A stretch of DNA of 64,000 nt from Jiangella muralis. Lineage in GTDB: Bacteria; Actinomycetota; Actinomycetes; Jiangellales; Jiangellaceae. Every line of letters starts with the position of its first letter. The stretch's first letter is position 1. Below the pieces are notes generated by a model. That model saw only the letters and a list, made by a program, of their open reading frames with translations. It made no database searches and had not been told where the DNA came from. Where the stretch lies: NCBI RefSeq assembly GCF_001270745.1, contig NZ_LFXL01000010.1, positions 186,001 to 250,000 on the forward strand, given 5' to 3'. The position numbers and the translations under genes are program-made. This document shows positions 16,470 to 24,557 of the stretch, one piece after another.

Positions 16470-17524
16470 CGTTCCACCTCCAGCGCGGTCAGCCGCTTCA
16501 CGCGTTCCTCGAGCCGGCGGCGGATCACGTCGAGCTCGAGCGCGGCGAGCACGATGACCCCGACGGCGACCTGCTGCATGTACGGGCTCACGCCGAGCAG
16601 GTCCAGGCCGTTGCGGATGGTGCCGAGGATCAGCGCTCCGACCAGCACGTTCACGACGGTCCCGCGGCCGCCGAACAGGCTCGCGCCGCCGATGACGACG
16701 GCGATGATCGAGTCCAGCTCGGCGCCCGTTCCGGCCAGCGGGGTCGCGGTGTTGGTGCGCCCGGCGGCGATGATCCCGGCGCACGCGGCGGTGACCCCGG
16801 AGATGACGAACGCCGCCATCGTGATCCGGCCGACGGGCAGGCCCATTCGCGTGGCGCCCTCCGGGTTGCCACCCAGCGCGTAGAGCCACCGGCCCCACTG
16901 CGTCCGGGTCGTGACGTACCAGAGCAGCAGCCCGAGCGCGCCGACGAGCAGCACGGGCGTCGGCACCGGGCCGAGTTCGCCGCCACCGATCGTCGTGATC
17001 AGCTCCGGCACGCCGACGACGGCGGTGCCGTCGGTGAGCAGCTGGGCCGCTCCGGCCGCCGCGCCGAGCGTCGCCAGCGTGACGATGAACGGCTGCGGCA
17101 GCCGGCCCCAGACGATCACGGCGCCGTTGATCGTCCCGATCAGCGCACCGCCGAGCAGCGCGAGCAGGAGGAACTGCCAGCCGTTGCCGGTCCCGCCGAC
17201 GACTGCGGCGAACACCACCGAGAACCCGATGACGGAGCCGACCGAGATGTCGATGCCCCTGATGAGCACGACGATCAACTGGCCGAGCGCCAGAGCCATC
17301 ACGATCGAGCTCTGCGCACCGAGGTTCTGCAGGTTGCCGGAGGTCAGGAAGTACGGCGAGGCCACGGTGAAGACCACCGCGAGGATCGCCAGCAGCAGCG
17401 TCGGGCCCAGGCGGATCACCGCCAGCAGCAGCCGCGCGGAGGCGGCCTGCTGGCCGTCACCCGGCGGTGCGGGCGCGTGCTCGGTGCCTGGGTCGGAGCG
17501 ACGCTCGATGAACGCTCGGATCAA
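16466..17524 (-). CDS. Sugar ABC transporter permease (CUT2, RbsC-like)
   Basis: About 352 residues and 9-10 predicted membrane helices. The TTG at 17524 is preferred because GAGAGG sits eight bases before it; an ATG at 17578 would add 18 residues without a ribosome site. Conserved features of BPD_transp_2 permeases: GIDISVGSVIGF after the third helix, QPFIVTLATLGA, ALGGNPEGATRMGLPV (coupling helix region) and GGRGTVVNVLVGAL. It is the first gene of the seven-gene minus-strand operon (permease, ATPase, binding protein, M24, kinase, aldolase, SDR), in which every junction but one overlaps or is shorter than 20 bp. Confidence 0.9.
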   Translation of the reverse strand: MIRAFIERRSDPGTEHAPAPPGDGQQAASARLLLAVIRLGPTLLLAILAVVFTVASPYFLTSGNLQNLGAQSSIVMALALGQLIVVLIRGIDISVGSVIGFSVVFAAVVGGTGNGWQFLLLALLGGALIGTINGAVIVWGRLPQPFIVTLATLGAAAGAAQLLTDGTAVVGVPELITTIGGGELGPVPTPVLLVGALGLLLWYVTTRTQWGRWLYALGGNPEGATRMGLPVGRITMAAFVISGVTAACAGIIAAGRTNTATPLAGTGAELDSIIAVVIGGASLFGGRGTVVNVLVGALILGTIRNGLDLLGVSPYMQQVAVGVIVLAALELDVIRRRLEERVKRLTALEVER

Positions 17525-17632
17525 TGGTGTCCCTCTCGGGTCATGGAGTGCCGGGCGCGGGAGCCGGGACGGCGCCATGGCAGCCGCAGTGGATGTCGTC
17601 GTAGGCGGCACCATAGAGTTTCGGCCACAATT

Positions 17633-17648
17633 GGTCAACCGGTTGACC
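17633..17648. promoter_or_regulatory. Predicted GntR operator, copy 2 (perfect palindrome)
   Basis: GGTCAACCGGTTGACC is a perfect 16-bp palindrome, again two GGTNNACC units. It lies between the divergent permease and DegT genes and overlaps the -35 hexamer of the DegT promoter, so one bound dimer could control both arms. Its near twin is in front of the GntR gene at 9704-9719. Confidence 0.82.
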
Positions 17649-17672
17649 GATCCTGTTCATGCTCCGTACGCT
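17643..17672 (+). promoter_or_regulatory. Promoter of the DegT-amidohydrolase operon
   Basis: TTGACC (17643-17648), an 18-bp spacer, then TACGCT (17667-17672). Seven bases later is GTG 17680, which predicts a leaderless transcript starting at or next to the start codon. The -35 hexamer is the right half of the GntR palindrome. Confidence 0.6.
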
Positions 17673-17679
17673 GGCCGAC

Positions 17680-18957
17680 GTGACGATGGAACTTGCGATC
17701 GAGGGCGGCCCGGCCGCCTTCGGACATGAAACCCCTCGGTATCCGAGCTTCTCGGCAGCGATCCTGGAGCGGCTGGTCCAGGTGATCAGCACCGGGCCGA
17801 CGCAAGGGCTCTCCAAGCACCATCCGGTCGTCGGAGAGTTCGAGCGGGCGCTGGCCGAGTTCCACGAGGTGCCGCACTGCCTGAGCGCGAGCTCCGGGCA
17901 CGGCGCGCTGCAGTCCGCGCTGATCGGGCTGGAGATCGCCGACGGCGATCACGTCATCACGTCGCCGTACTCCTGGGGCGCGTCGGTGTCGTGCATCCTC
18001 CACAACGGCGCGGTCCCCGTCTTCTGCGACGTGAGCGCGGAGACCGGCCTCATCGACCCGGGCAGCCTGGAGCGGGCACTGACGCCGCACACCCGCGCCG
18101 TCCTGGTGCCGCACCTGTATGGACAGGTCAGCGACATGACCGCGATCCTCGACTTCGCCGACCGCCACGGCCTGGCCGTGATCGAGGACGGTAGCCAGGC
18201 GCACGGTGCCCGCCACCGCGGCCGGCGCCTCGGGTCACTCGGCGATGCCGCCGGCTTCTCGATCAACGGCGTCAAGCCGCTGGCGACGACCGAGGGCGGC
18301 TACCTCGTGACCCGTCACGAGTCCGTCTACTGGACGCCGACCATCAGCGCACAGCACGCCGGGCGCGGCGAACTGATCGGGCGCGCCAGTGAACCGGGCT
18401 TCCCCGACGACCTGCGCGACCTCGTCGACACGCTCGTCTACACCTACCGGCCCAACCTCGCCTCGCTGATCCTGGCGCTGGACCAGCTGCCGCACGTCGA
18501 CGAGCTCAACGCGAACCGGCGCGGCAACGCCGAGGCACTGCGGAAGAAGATCGACGACCTCGACCTGTTCTCGATGCCGGCCTATCCGGCCGACGACACG
18601 CCCGTCTACCACATGGTCACAATCAACGTCCGCGTCCCGGAGTGGCGCGACGCGATCCTGGGGGCGCTGCAGGCCGAGGGCGTCCCGGCGGTCACCTACG
18701 TGGCCCGCGGCCTCAACGAGTCGCCGCGGCTGAGCCCGTCGTACGCCGGGCCGAAGGTGATGTGGACCGGCACCGTCCGGCGCTCCGGGTACGACGCGAC
18801 GGCGGCGGACCTCCCAGGTATGCGGACGAAGGTGGCCGCGTCGATCGAGATCCCGTGGAACTACGTCGAGGAGAACGAGGACCTGACCACGGACCTGGCG
18901 CTCGCCTTCGCGAAGATCCAGGCCAACCCCGGCGCGCTGCGGCGGCTCGCCTCATGA
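17680..18957 (+). CDS. DegT/DnrJ/EryC1/StrS-family PLP aminotransferase
   Basis: About 425 residues. GTG 17680 is chosen because it sits seven bases after a TACGCT -10 box; ATG 17686 and ATG 17659 are alternatives, and homology-like sequence begins at LAIEGGPAAFG. Fold type I features: SASSGHGALQSAL (phosphate-binding turn), ITSPYSWGASVSC, IEDGSQAHGA with the PLP-nitrogen Asp, and FSINGVKPLATTEGG with Schiff-base Lys199. Most relatives aminate keto-sugars; some act in catabolism. It forms a two-gene operon with the amidohydrolase (ATGA overlap). In a catabolic locus it could remove or transfer an amino group from an amino-sugar acid (inference). Confidence 0.88.
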   Translation: MTMELAIEGGPAAFGHETPRYPSFSAAILERLVQVISTGPTQGLSKHHPVVGEFERALAEFHEVPHCLSASSGHGALQSALIGLEIADGDHVITSPYSWGASVSCILHNGAVPVFCDVSAETGLIDPGSLERALTPHTRAVLVPHLYGQVSDMTAILDFADRHGLAVIEDGSQAHGARHRGRRLGSLGDAAGFSINGVKPLATTEGGYLVTRHESVYWTPTISAQHAGRGELIGRASEPGFPDDLRDLVDTLVYTYRPNLASLILALDQLPHVDELNANRRGNAEALRKKIDDLDLFSMPAYPADDTPVYHMVTINVRVPEWRDAILGALQAEGVPAVTYVARGLNESPRLSPSYAGPKVMWTGTVRRSGYDATAADLPGMRTKVAASIEIPWNYVEENEDLTTDLALAFAKIQANPGALRRLAS

Positions 18958-19997
18958 CCAGCCGGCTCGCTCGCGCCGCGGCCGGGCCGCACGACGGCTA
19001 CCGGTCCCGCTTCCACGGGCAGATCGTCGACGTCCACACGCACTTCTCCGTCGGCGCCGGCGACGCGGCCGTCGCGGCCATGCGGGCCGCGGGCCTCGGC
19101 GGGCTGGTCAACCTCGTCGGCGCCTGGCCGCCGCAACCGTTCGAGGAGTGGCGGGCCGGCTGGAGCGGCGACCGCGCGGTCGCCGGGATGGTCCTCTTCC
19201 ACGCTCCTGACCTCGCGGGCATCGGCTCCCCCGGCTTCGAGCGGGACCTCGCCGACGACGTCCGGCGCGCCTTCGAGCTGGGTGCCCGCGGCCTCAAGAT
19301 CTGGAAGCAGCTGGGCCTCTGGCTCACCGACGCGAGCGGCGACCGGGTCGCCGTCGACGACGAGCGGCTGGCGCCGATGTGGGACTGCGCCGCACGGCAC
19401 CGGCGTCCGGCCGGCATCCACATCGCCGACCCGCAGCCGTTCTTCCAGCCCGTCGCGCCGGACAACCCGCGCTACACCGAGCTGCTCGAACGACCCGACT
19501 GGTCCTTCGCCGGCGACGAGTTCCCTCGCCTGGAGACGCTGCACGACGAGTTCGAGCGGCTCGTGTCGGCGCATCCGGCGACGGACTTCGTCGCACTGCA
19601 CGGCGGCTGCTTCATCCCGTTCGATCGCCTGCACCGGATGATGCGGAGGTACCCGAACCTCTGGCTGGAGACGTCGGCACGCGTCCTCGACCTCGCCCAG
19701 GAGCCGGCGGCGGCCCGGGCGCTGCTGTGCGACTTCGCCGACCGGGTGCTCTTCGGCAGCGACTACGCGCGCATGGCCGGGTGGCTGGACCAGCCGCTGC
19801 CCGGCGAGTATCCCGACCTCACCCAGGCCTTCTACGCGCGGAATCTGGCCTTCTTCGAGACCGGCCTGGACGGGATCGGCAACCCGTTCCCGTTCCAGTC
19901 CGAGGCGACGGTCCGAGGCCTGGACCTGCCCGATGATGTCCTGGAGCAGCTGTACTTCCGGAACGCACAGCGGCTGCTGGGCCTGCCGGCTACCTGA
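18954..19997 (+). CDS. Amidohydrolase-family (PF04909-type) metal-dependent hydrolase
   Basis: 347 residues; the ATG overlaps the DegT stop. The TIM-barrel amidohydrolase-2 signature is present: VDVHTHFS (metal HxH) near residue 26, GLKIWKQLG on a middle strand, IHIADPQPFF (metal His), FVALHGGCF (His) and VLFGSDYAR near the C-terminus (catalytic Asp). Family members are decarboxylases or C-O/C-N hydrolases acting on carboxylated or amide substrates. With the M24 protein it gives the locus two candidate hydrolases. Its stop overlaps the end of the convergent FBP gene by 8 bp. Confidence 0.87.
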   Translation: MTSRLARAAAGPHDGYRSRFHGQIVDVHTHFSVGAGDAAVAAMRAAGLGGLVNLVGAWPPQPFEEWRAGWSGDRAVAGMVLFHAPDLAGIGSPGFERDLADDVRRAFELGARGLKIWKQLGLWLTDASGDRVAVDDERLAPMWDCAARHRRPAGIHIADPQPFFQPVAPDNPRYTELLERPDWSFAGDEFPRLETLHDEFERLVSAHPATDFVALHGGCFIPFDRLHRMMRRYPNLWLETSARVLDLAQEPAAARALLCDFADRVLFGSDYARMAGWLDQPLPGEYPDLTQAFYARNLAFFETGLDGIGNPFPFQSEATVRGLDLPDDVLEQLYFRNAQRLLGLPAT

Positions 19998-20490
19998 GCA
20001 CGGAGTCGACGAACGCGGCGAGGTTGCGGCGGGCGCGGGCGATCTTCTCCTCGACGGGGGTGGTCTCGATGGGCTGGACGGCGACGACGGCCTTCTTGCG
20101 GCCGCGGACGTAGAGCGAGCAGGCGAGGTCGGCGCAGAGGTACTGGCCGACGCTGTTGCCCTGGCGGCCGGCCTCGCCGGCGCGGCGCGCGGTCATGAGC
20201 GACACGCCCCCGCCGGTGTGCGCCGTCATGCAGAGCGAGCACATGCTGCTGTGCGTGAAGCCCCGGCCGGACTTCGGGTTCGCCCGCAGCGTGATGCCGA
20301 GCAGGCCGCCGTCGTCGCGGGTGGTGACGAGGTAGCCGCGGTCGGGCGCGCCGGGGTCGCGCCAGCCGAGGAAGTCGAGGTCGTCCCAGGGCTGCTCGTC
20401 GAGGTCGCGCGGGACGGCCAGCCGCTTCGCCTCGCCCTTGGAGCAGTTGACGAAGGAGCGGCGGATGTCGTCCTCGGTGACCGGCCTCAT
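19990..20490 (-). CDS. FBP-domain protein (EF-G-binding-type treble-clef zinc finger)
   Basis: 166 residues. The ATG at 20490 is seven bases after a TAGCGT -10 box (complement of 20498-20503), so the mRNA is probably leaderless. The C-terminal half holds two Cys pairs, CSLC and CADLAC, with a basic SLYVRGRKK segment, typical of the FBP_C zinc finger whose staphylococcal and mycobacterial relatives bind elongation factor G and protect it from fusidic acid. The N-terminal part is a helix (MRPVTEDDIRRSFVN) followed by a beta-rich WRDPG..DRGYLV region. It is unrelated in function to the catabolic genes. Confidence 0.85.
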   Translation of the reverse strand: MRPVTEDDIRRSFVNCSKGEAKRLAVPRDLDEQPWDDLDFLGWRDPGAPDRGYLVTTRDDGGLLGITLRANPKSGRGFTHSSMCSLCMTAHTGGGVSLMTARRAGEAGRQGNSVGQYLCADLACSLYVRGRKKAVVAVQPIETTPVEEKIARARRNLAAFVDSVLR

Positions 20491-20538
20491 GCTCGCGACG
20501 CTAACCCGGCCCGATTCGGCGAGCAACGCAATTAGCCG

Positions 20539-21633
20539 TCACCCGAACAGGATGCGGCGGGCGGCGGCCCGGCCCGGCGGCGTGCGCAGCAGCGCGAACC
20601 CCGCGGTCGCGACGGCCGGCGTCCGCACCCGGGCCAGCCCGTGCCGCAGCGCGAGCCGGCCACGGAACCGGGCCCGCAGCGCGGCGCCGTCGTAGTGGGC
20701 CAGGGCATCGGTGCGCCCGGTCCGCAGGGCGTCGTCGAGGACGGCGGCGGCGTGCTCGGACAGCCGCAGGCACGGGTCCAGCCCGCCGGCGGTCAACGGG
20801 GAGACGGCGCCCGCGGCGTCGCCGACCAGCAGGCCGTCGGAGCAGCCGATGCGCCGCAGCATGCCACCGACCGGAATCGGGCCGCCGCGCCGCTCGACCT
20901 CGGCGCCGGCCGGCCGCCGCACGCCGTCGAGGCCGGGCGCCGTGGCGCTGAACCGGGCCAGCGCCCGCCGCATGCCGCCGGGGAACCGGTCGGGATACCC
21001 GGCCACCCCGACGTGCGCGTGCCGGCCGTCGTCGACGACCCAGGCGAGGTAGCCGGGGGCGAGCACGGGATCGACGACGCAGTGGAAGGTCGGCGGCCGC
21101 TCCCCCGCCGGGACCGCGAACACCTCCTCGGCGCCGGTGAGCAGGTGCTCGTTGCGGTCGAGGACGAGGTCGCGGGCCACCCGCGAGCGCGCGCCGTCGG
21201 CCCCGACGACGAACCGCGCACGCACCCGCACCGGCCCGTCCGGCCCGCTGAGCAGGAACGACGACCGTCCCCCGCCCTCGTAGCGGGTGCCGAGGAGAAC
21301 CCGCACGCCCGCCGCTGCCGCCGTCCGCGCGCCCGCCAGGTACAGCGCCGCCATGTCGCCGACGCGGTACTCGTCGCGCTCGCTGACCAGCGTCACCGGG
21401 CGGCGCCGGCTGGGCGGATAGAGGACGACGCGGCGGATCGGCGGGCCCAGGTGCTCCGGCGGCAGCGCGAAGTCGTCGAGCGTGCGGCGGACGAAGATCC
21501 CGGTGGTGCGGACGGCGCCGCCGAGCCGCGCCCGCCGCTCGGCCAGCAGCACGTCGTGACCGGCGCGCGCCAGCAGCGTCGCCGTGTGCAGCCCGGCCAG
21601 CCCGGCGCCGACGACCAGCACGTCGGCCCTCAC
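20539..21633 (-). CDS. FAD-dependent oxidoreductase, geranylgeranyl-reductase-like
   Basis: 364 residues; the GTG at 21633 overlaps the XRE stop (GTGA). The Rossmann motif VVGAGLAGLHTATLLARAG is at about 6-24. A second FAD motif FVVGADGARSRVAR is mid-protein, and LLVGDAAGAVSPLTAGGLDPCL (GD motif) is near residue 275. This is the p-hydroxybenzoate hydroxylase-like fold used by geranylgeranyl reductases and digeranylgeranylglycerophospholipid reductases. Many actinobacterial members have unknown isoprenoid or aromatic substrates. It is the last gene of a small operon with DUF2975 and XRE genes, an unexpected partner. Confidence 0.85.
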   Translation of the reverse strand: MRADVLVVGAGLAGLHTATLLARAGHDVLLAERRARLGGAVRTTGIFVRRTLDDFALPPEHLGPPIRRVVLYPPSRRRPVTLVSERDEYRVGDMAALYLAGARTAAAAGVRVLLGTRYEGGGRSSFLLSGPDGPVRVRARFVVGADGARSRVARDLVLDRNEHLLTGAEEVFAVPAGERPPTFHCVVDPVLAPGYLAWVVDDGRHAHVGVAGYPDRFPGGMRRALARFSATAPGLDGVRRPAGAEVERRGGPIPVGGMLRRIGCSDGLLVGDAAGAVSPLTAGGLDPCLRLSEHAAAVLDDALRTGRTDALAHYDGAALRARFRGRLALRHGLARVRTPAVATAGFALLRTPPGRAAARRILFG

Positions 21634-21845
21634 TCGGCGCCGTCCGGGACCCATTCGAGCAGGTCGCCGGGCTGGCAGTCGAGGACCCGGCACATCGCCT
21701 CCAGCGTGTTGAACCGCACCGCCTTCGCCCGGCCGTTCTTCAGGACGGCGACGTTGGCCGGCGTGAGCCCGACCCGCTCCGCGAACTCGCCGACGCTCAG
21801 CTTCCGCTTCGCCAGCTCGACGTCGATGCGCACGACGATGGGCAT
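21630..21845 (-). CDS. Small XRE-family HTH protein (YozG-like)
   Basis: 71 residues, essentially one Cro/CI-type HTH: VRIDVELAKRKLSVGEFAERVGLTPANVAVLKNGRAKAVRFNTLEAMCRVLDCQPGDLLE, split here only by its turns. The ATG shares a base with the end of DUF2975 (TGATG). Small XRE genes paired with DUF2975 membrane proteins are common; the pair probably senses an envelope signal and controls its own promoter. The inverted repeat at 22344-22374 is the best candidate site. Confidence 0.88.
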   Translation of the reverse strand: MPIVVRIDVELAKRKLSVGEFAERVGLTPANVAVLKNGRAKAVRFNTLEAMCRVLDCQPGDLLEWVPDGAE

Positions 21846-22324
21846 CAGATCACCCCGTCCAGGTCCGCGCGCAGCGTGGTGGCCTGCCGGAGCAGCGCCC
21901 GCATGACGACCACCAGCAGGACCAGCGCTCCCCCGGCCAGCACGGCCCCGAACAGCAGCACCGGCAGCCCCGGCCCGTCGACCAGCACGCTCACGTAGAC
22001 GAGCGCGGCCAGCAGCAGCCCCCACGCGACGGCCATGGTCGCCACGATGGCGTTCACCCAGACGAACGCGGCCTCACTGAAGATGCGGCCGGCCCGGACC
22101 ATGCCGAGCAGCCGCCACGTGCAGACGATGACGACCTGCACGCACACCAGCTCGACGACGGAGAAGGCCAGCGCCGGCCACTGCAGGTAGGCGAGATCGG
22201 GCTCGTCGTCGGCCAGGGACGCGAGCGTCGGCGGCAGGATGGCCACCTGCGCCACGACCAGCCCTGCGAACAGCAGCACGAGCAGGACCCGGAGCGGGCC
22301 GACGGCCCGATGCGTGGACGGCAT
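21845..22324 (-). CDS. DUF2975 membrane protein
   Basis: 159 residues with four predicted membrane helices (about 10-30, 50-75, 90-115, 120-142), matching DUF2975. The loop MVRAGRIFSEAAFVWVN after helix 2 is the conserved stretch of the family. The ATG at 22324 is six bases from a GACAGT -10 box with TTGACT 17 bp further up, so the transcript is likely leaderless. It is the first gene of a DUF2975-XRE-flavoprotein operon. Its function is unknown. Confidence 0.85.
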   Translation of the reverse strand: MPSTHRAVGPLRVLLVLLFAGLVVAQVAILPPTLASLADDEPDLAYLQWPALAFSVVELVCVQVVIVCTWRLLGMVRAGRIFSEAAFVWVNAIVATMAVAWGLLLAALVYVSVLVDGPGLPVLLFGAVLAGGALVLLVVVMRALLRQATTLRADLDGVI

Positions 22325-22330
22325 GCACCG

Positions 22331-22374
22331 ACTGTCGCCCGATATCGATCGAAAGTCAATGGATTTCGCTCGAT
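22331..22374 (-). promoter_or_regulatory. Promoter and inverted-repeat operator of the DUF2975 operon
   Basis: On the minus strand TTGACT (22354-22359), a 17-bp spacer and GACAGT (22331-22336) lead to the ATG at 22324. Over the -35 lies an inverted repeat with 11-bp arms, ATCGATCGAAA (22344-22354) and TTTCGCTCGAT (22364-22374), one mismatch and a 9-bp spacer. The upstream MFS gene ends inside this element (stop at 22356), so coding and control sequences overlap. Confidence 0.65.
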
Positions 22375-23999
22375 GCTCCGCCGACAGCCGCCGGTTGCCG
22401 GCGAGGAATCCCCCGTGCCGCGAACAGCGCGACGAACGCGAGCAGGGCCAGCAGCGCGAGCGCCGACCGCAGGCCGTCGACACGCGCGTCGGCGTTGGCG
22501 TCGACGATCGCCGTCGTGACGTCCGCGGGAACGCCGGCGTCGTCCAGGCCTGCGGTCAGCTGGTCGTCGGAGACGAACGGCACGCCGCCGGCCAGCTCGG
22601 CCTCGGCCTGGGTGGTCAGCTGCGCCGGGACGGCCGGGTCGTCGCGCACGTTGGTGAAGAACGACGTCGTCAGCGCCGCGATCAGCACGGCGCCGGCCAG
22701 CGCCGTCCCGATCGACGACCCCAGGAACATGACGCTGTTCTGGACGCCGCCGACCTCGTCGCTGCGCTCGTCCGGCACCGACGACACCGTGATGCTGCCC
22801 AGTTGCGACGCCAGCGCGCCGATGCCGAGCCCGGCCAGCACCATCGGCCAGCTGACGATCTCCGCCCCGGCGTCGACGTCCAGCGCCGCGACCAGCCACA
22901 CGATGCCGGCGCACATCGAGAGGAAGCCGGCCCGCACGACCAGCCGCGGCGACACACCGGGCAGCAGCTTCGGGATCCCCAGCGCCGTCGCGAGCAGCGC
23001 CAGCGACAGCGGGAGGATCCGCACGCCCGTCTCGATGGCCGACAGCCCCAGGGCGACGGAGAGGAACAGCGGCACGGTGAAGAACACGCCCGCCAGCACC
23101 ACGTACTGGAAGAGGAACGAGACCAGCCCGGCGCGCAGGACGCCGTTGCGCAGCAGCGCCGGGTCGAACAGGATCGCCTGGCCGGCGTCGCGCCGCCGGC
23201 GTTCCCATGCGGCGAACCCGAGCAGCGCCAGGCCGCCGGCGAGCAGCAGCCAGATCACCGGTGACAGGCCGAGCCAGTCCGGGGCGTCCGGCTTCGGGTT
23301 GACGAACCCCCACGTCCCGGAGCGGATGACCGCGAAGACGATGAGGCCGAGCCCCAGTGCCGACAGCACCGTGCCGACGACGTCCAGCCGGGCCGAGCGG
23401 TCGCCCGGGACGTCGGCCAGCCGCCGCGTCAGCACCAGGATCGCGCCGACGATCAGCACCTCACCCGCGAACACCCACCGCCACGACGCGTACGTCGTCA
23501 GCGCCCCGCCGATCAGCGGACCCAGCGCGACGGCGATCGCGCCGGCAGCCGCCACCAGGCCGTACGCCCGCGGCCGGGCGCCGCGATCGAAGTTCGCCGC
23601 GATCAGCGCGACGATCGCCGGCATGATCAGCGCCGCACCAACGCCCTCCAGCACGGACCAGCCGACCAGCAGCACCGCCAGGTTCGGCGCCAGCGACGTC
23701 GTCAGCGAGCCACAGCCGTAGACGACGCAGCCGATCGCGAACGCGCGCTTGCGGCCCAGGATCTCGCCGATCTTCCCGCCGGTGATCATCAGCGACGACA
23801 TCACCAGCGTGTAGAACGTGATGGCGGACTGGATCCCGGTGACCGTCGTGTCGAGGTCCGCGGCGACGGTGGCGATGGACACGTTCATGACCGAGCTGTC
23901 CAGCGCCATCAGGAACTGCCCCGACGCCAGCGTCAGCAGGATCAGCCCGGACGCGGCCGGCACCGGTCCGGTCGCGGCCGGACCGCTGGGCTCCACCAT
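22356..23999 (-). CDS. DHA2-type MFS multidrug transporter (14 TM)
   Basis: 547 residues with about 14 hydrophobic helices. Motifs: FLMALDSSVMNVSIATVAADL in helix 1 (DHA2 motif D1), GGKIGEILGRKRAF (motif A) after helix 2, VLEGVGAALIMPA, and GPLIGGAL (motif C) in helix 5. Close relatives are proton-driven exporters for drugs and quaternary ammonium compounds. A non-membrane insertion (about 440-500) between the last two helices is typical of actinobacterial EmrB/QacA-type proteins. No regulator gene is adjacent. The Shine-Dalgarno is GGGGGTG. Confidence 0.9.
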   Translation of the reverse strand: MVEPSGPAATGPVPAASGLILLTLASGQFLMALDSSVMNVSIATVAADLDTTVTGIQSAITFYTLVMSSLMITGGKIGEILGRKRAFAIGCVVYGCGSLTTSLAPNLAVLLVGWSVLEGVGAALIMPAIVALIAANFDRGARPRAYGLVAAAGAIAVALGPLIGGALTTYASWRWVFAGEVLIVGAILVLTRRLADVPGDRSARLDVVGTVLSALGLGLIVFAVIRSGTWGFVNPKPDAPDWLGLSPVIWLLLAGGLALLGFAAWERRRRDAGQAILFDPALLRNGVLRAGLVSFLFQYVVLAGVFFTVPLFLSVALGLSAIETGVRILPLSLALLATALGIPKLLPGVSPRLVVRAGFLSMCAGIVWLVAALDVDAGAEIVSWPMVLAGLGIGALASQLGSITVSSVPDERSDEVGGVQNSVMFLGSSIGTALAGAVLIAALTTSFFTNVRDDPAVPAQLTTQAEAELAGGVPFVSDDQLTAGLDDAGVPADVTTAIVDANADARVDGLRSALALLALLAFVALFAARGIPRRQPAAVGGASSEIH

Positions 24000-24091
24000 G
24001 AGGCACCCCCGTCCAGGACTCGCACCTCAGCGTGCCCTGGATCGGGCGGCCCGCCCTCACCCGTCGCGTGGGATAGCGGACGAGCCCGGCC

Positions 24092-24478
24092 TCAACTCGC
24101 CGGGCCGGTGCCGACGTTGAGGATGTTGCCGTCGGGATCCTTGAACCAGGCGCCACGGAACGGCCCCAGCTCGGCGATGCCCCGCTCGTCGGTCTTGAGC
24201 CCCGGCAGGTCGTACTGCTCGAACGTCACGCCCTTGCCGGCCAGCTCGGCCACCGTCGCGTCGGCGTCCTCCACCATCCACGTCGCCACGGTCTGCCCCG
24301 CATCGCCGGCGAACTCGCTGGCGTAGAGCAGGAACCGGGTGCCACCGGACCGGTAGAGAATGCCGCCGGCGGCGTCCTCCATCTCGGGGCTGAACCCCAG
24401 AGTCTTCTCGTAGAAGGCCCGCGCCCGTGCGAGGTCACCCGTCGCAATCGTTGCGTACACCGGATAGTCATTCAGCAT
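24092..24478 (-). CDS. VOC-family (glyoxalase/bleomycin-resistance-like) protein
   Basis: 128 residues from ATG 24478 (GGGGGTG upstream); ATG 24484 is two codons earlier. It has the paired beta-alpha-beta-beta-beta modules of the vicinal oxygen chelate superfamily: YATIATGDLARARAFYEKTLGF at the start and WFKDPDGNILNV at the end. Metal-site residues are incomplete, as in many single-domain VOC proteins. The biochemical role is unknown. Confidence 0.85.
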   Translation of the reverse strand: MLNDYPVYATIATGDLARARAFYEKTLGFSPEMEDAAGGILYRSGGTRFLLYASEFAGDAGQTVATWMVEDADATVAELAGKGVTFEQYDLPGLKTDERGIAELGPFRGAWFKDPDGNILNVGTGPAS

Positions 24479-24557
24479 GACCATCACCCCCACCCTGAAC
24501 GTACGCGCCTCCCGACGCGATGGCCAGGGGTGACGTGGCCGACCGTCGCTGACGGCG

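Noticed and set aside
21630-22324. DUF2975 plus XRE considered as a toxin-antitoxin pair
   Set aside because: DUF2975 proteins are four-helix membrane proteins with no toxin activity known, and the third gene is a flavoprotein. A regulator-membrane protein pair fits better.
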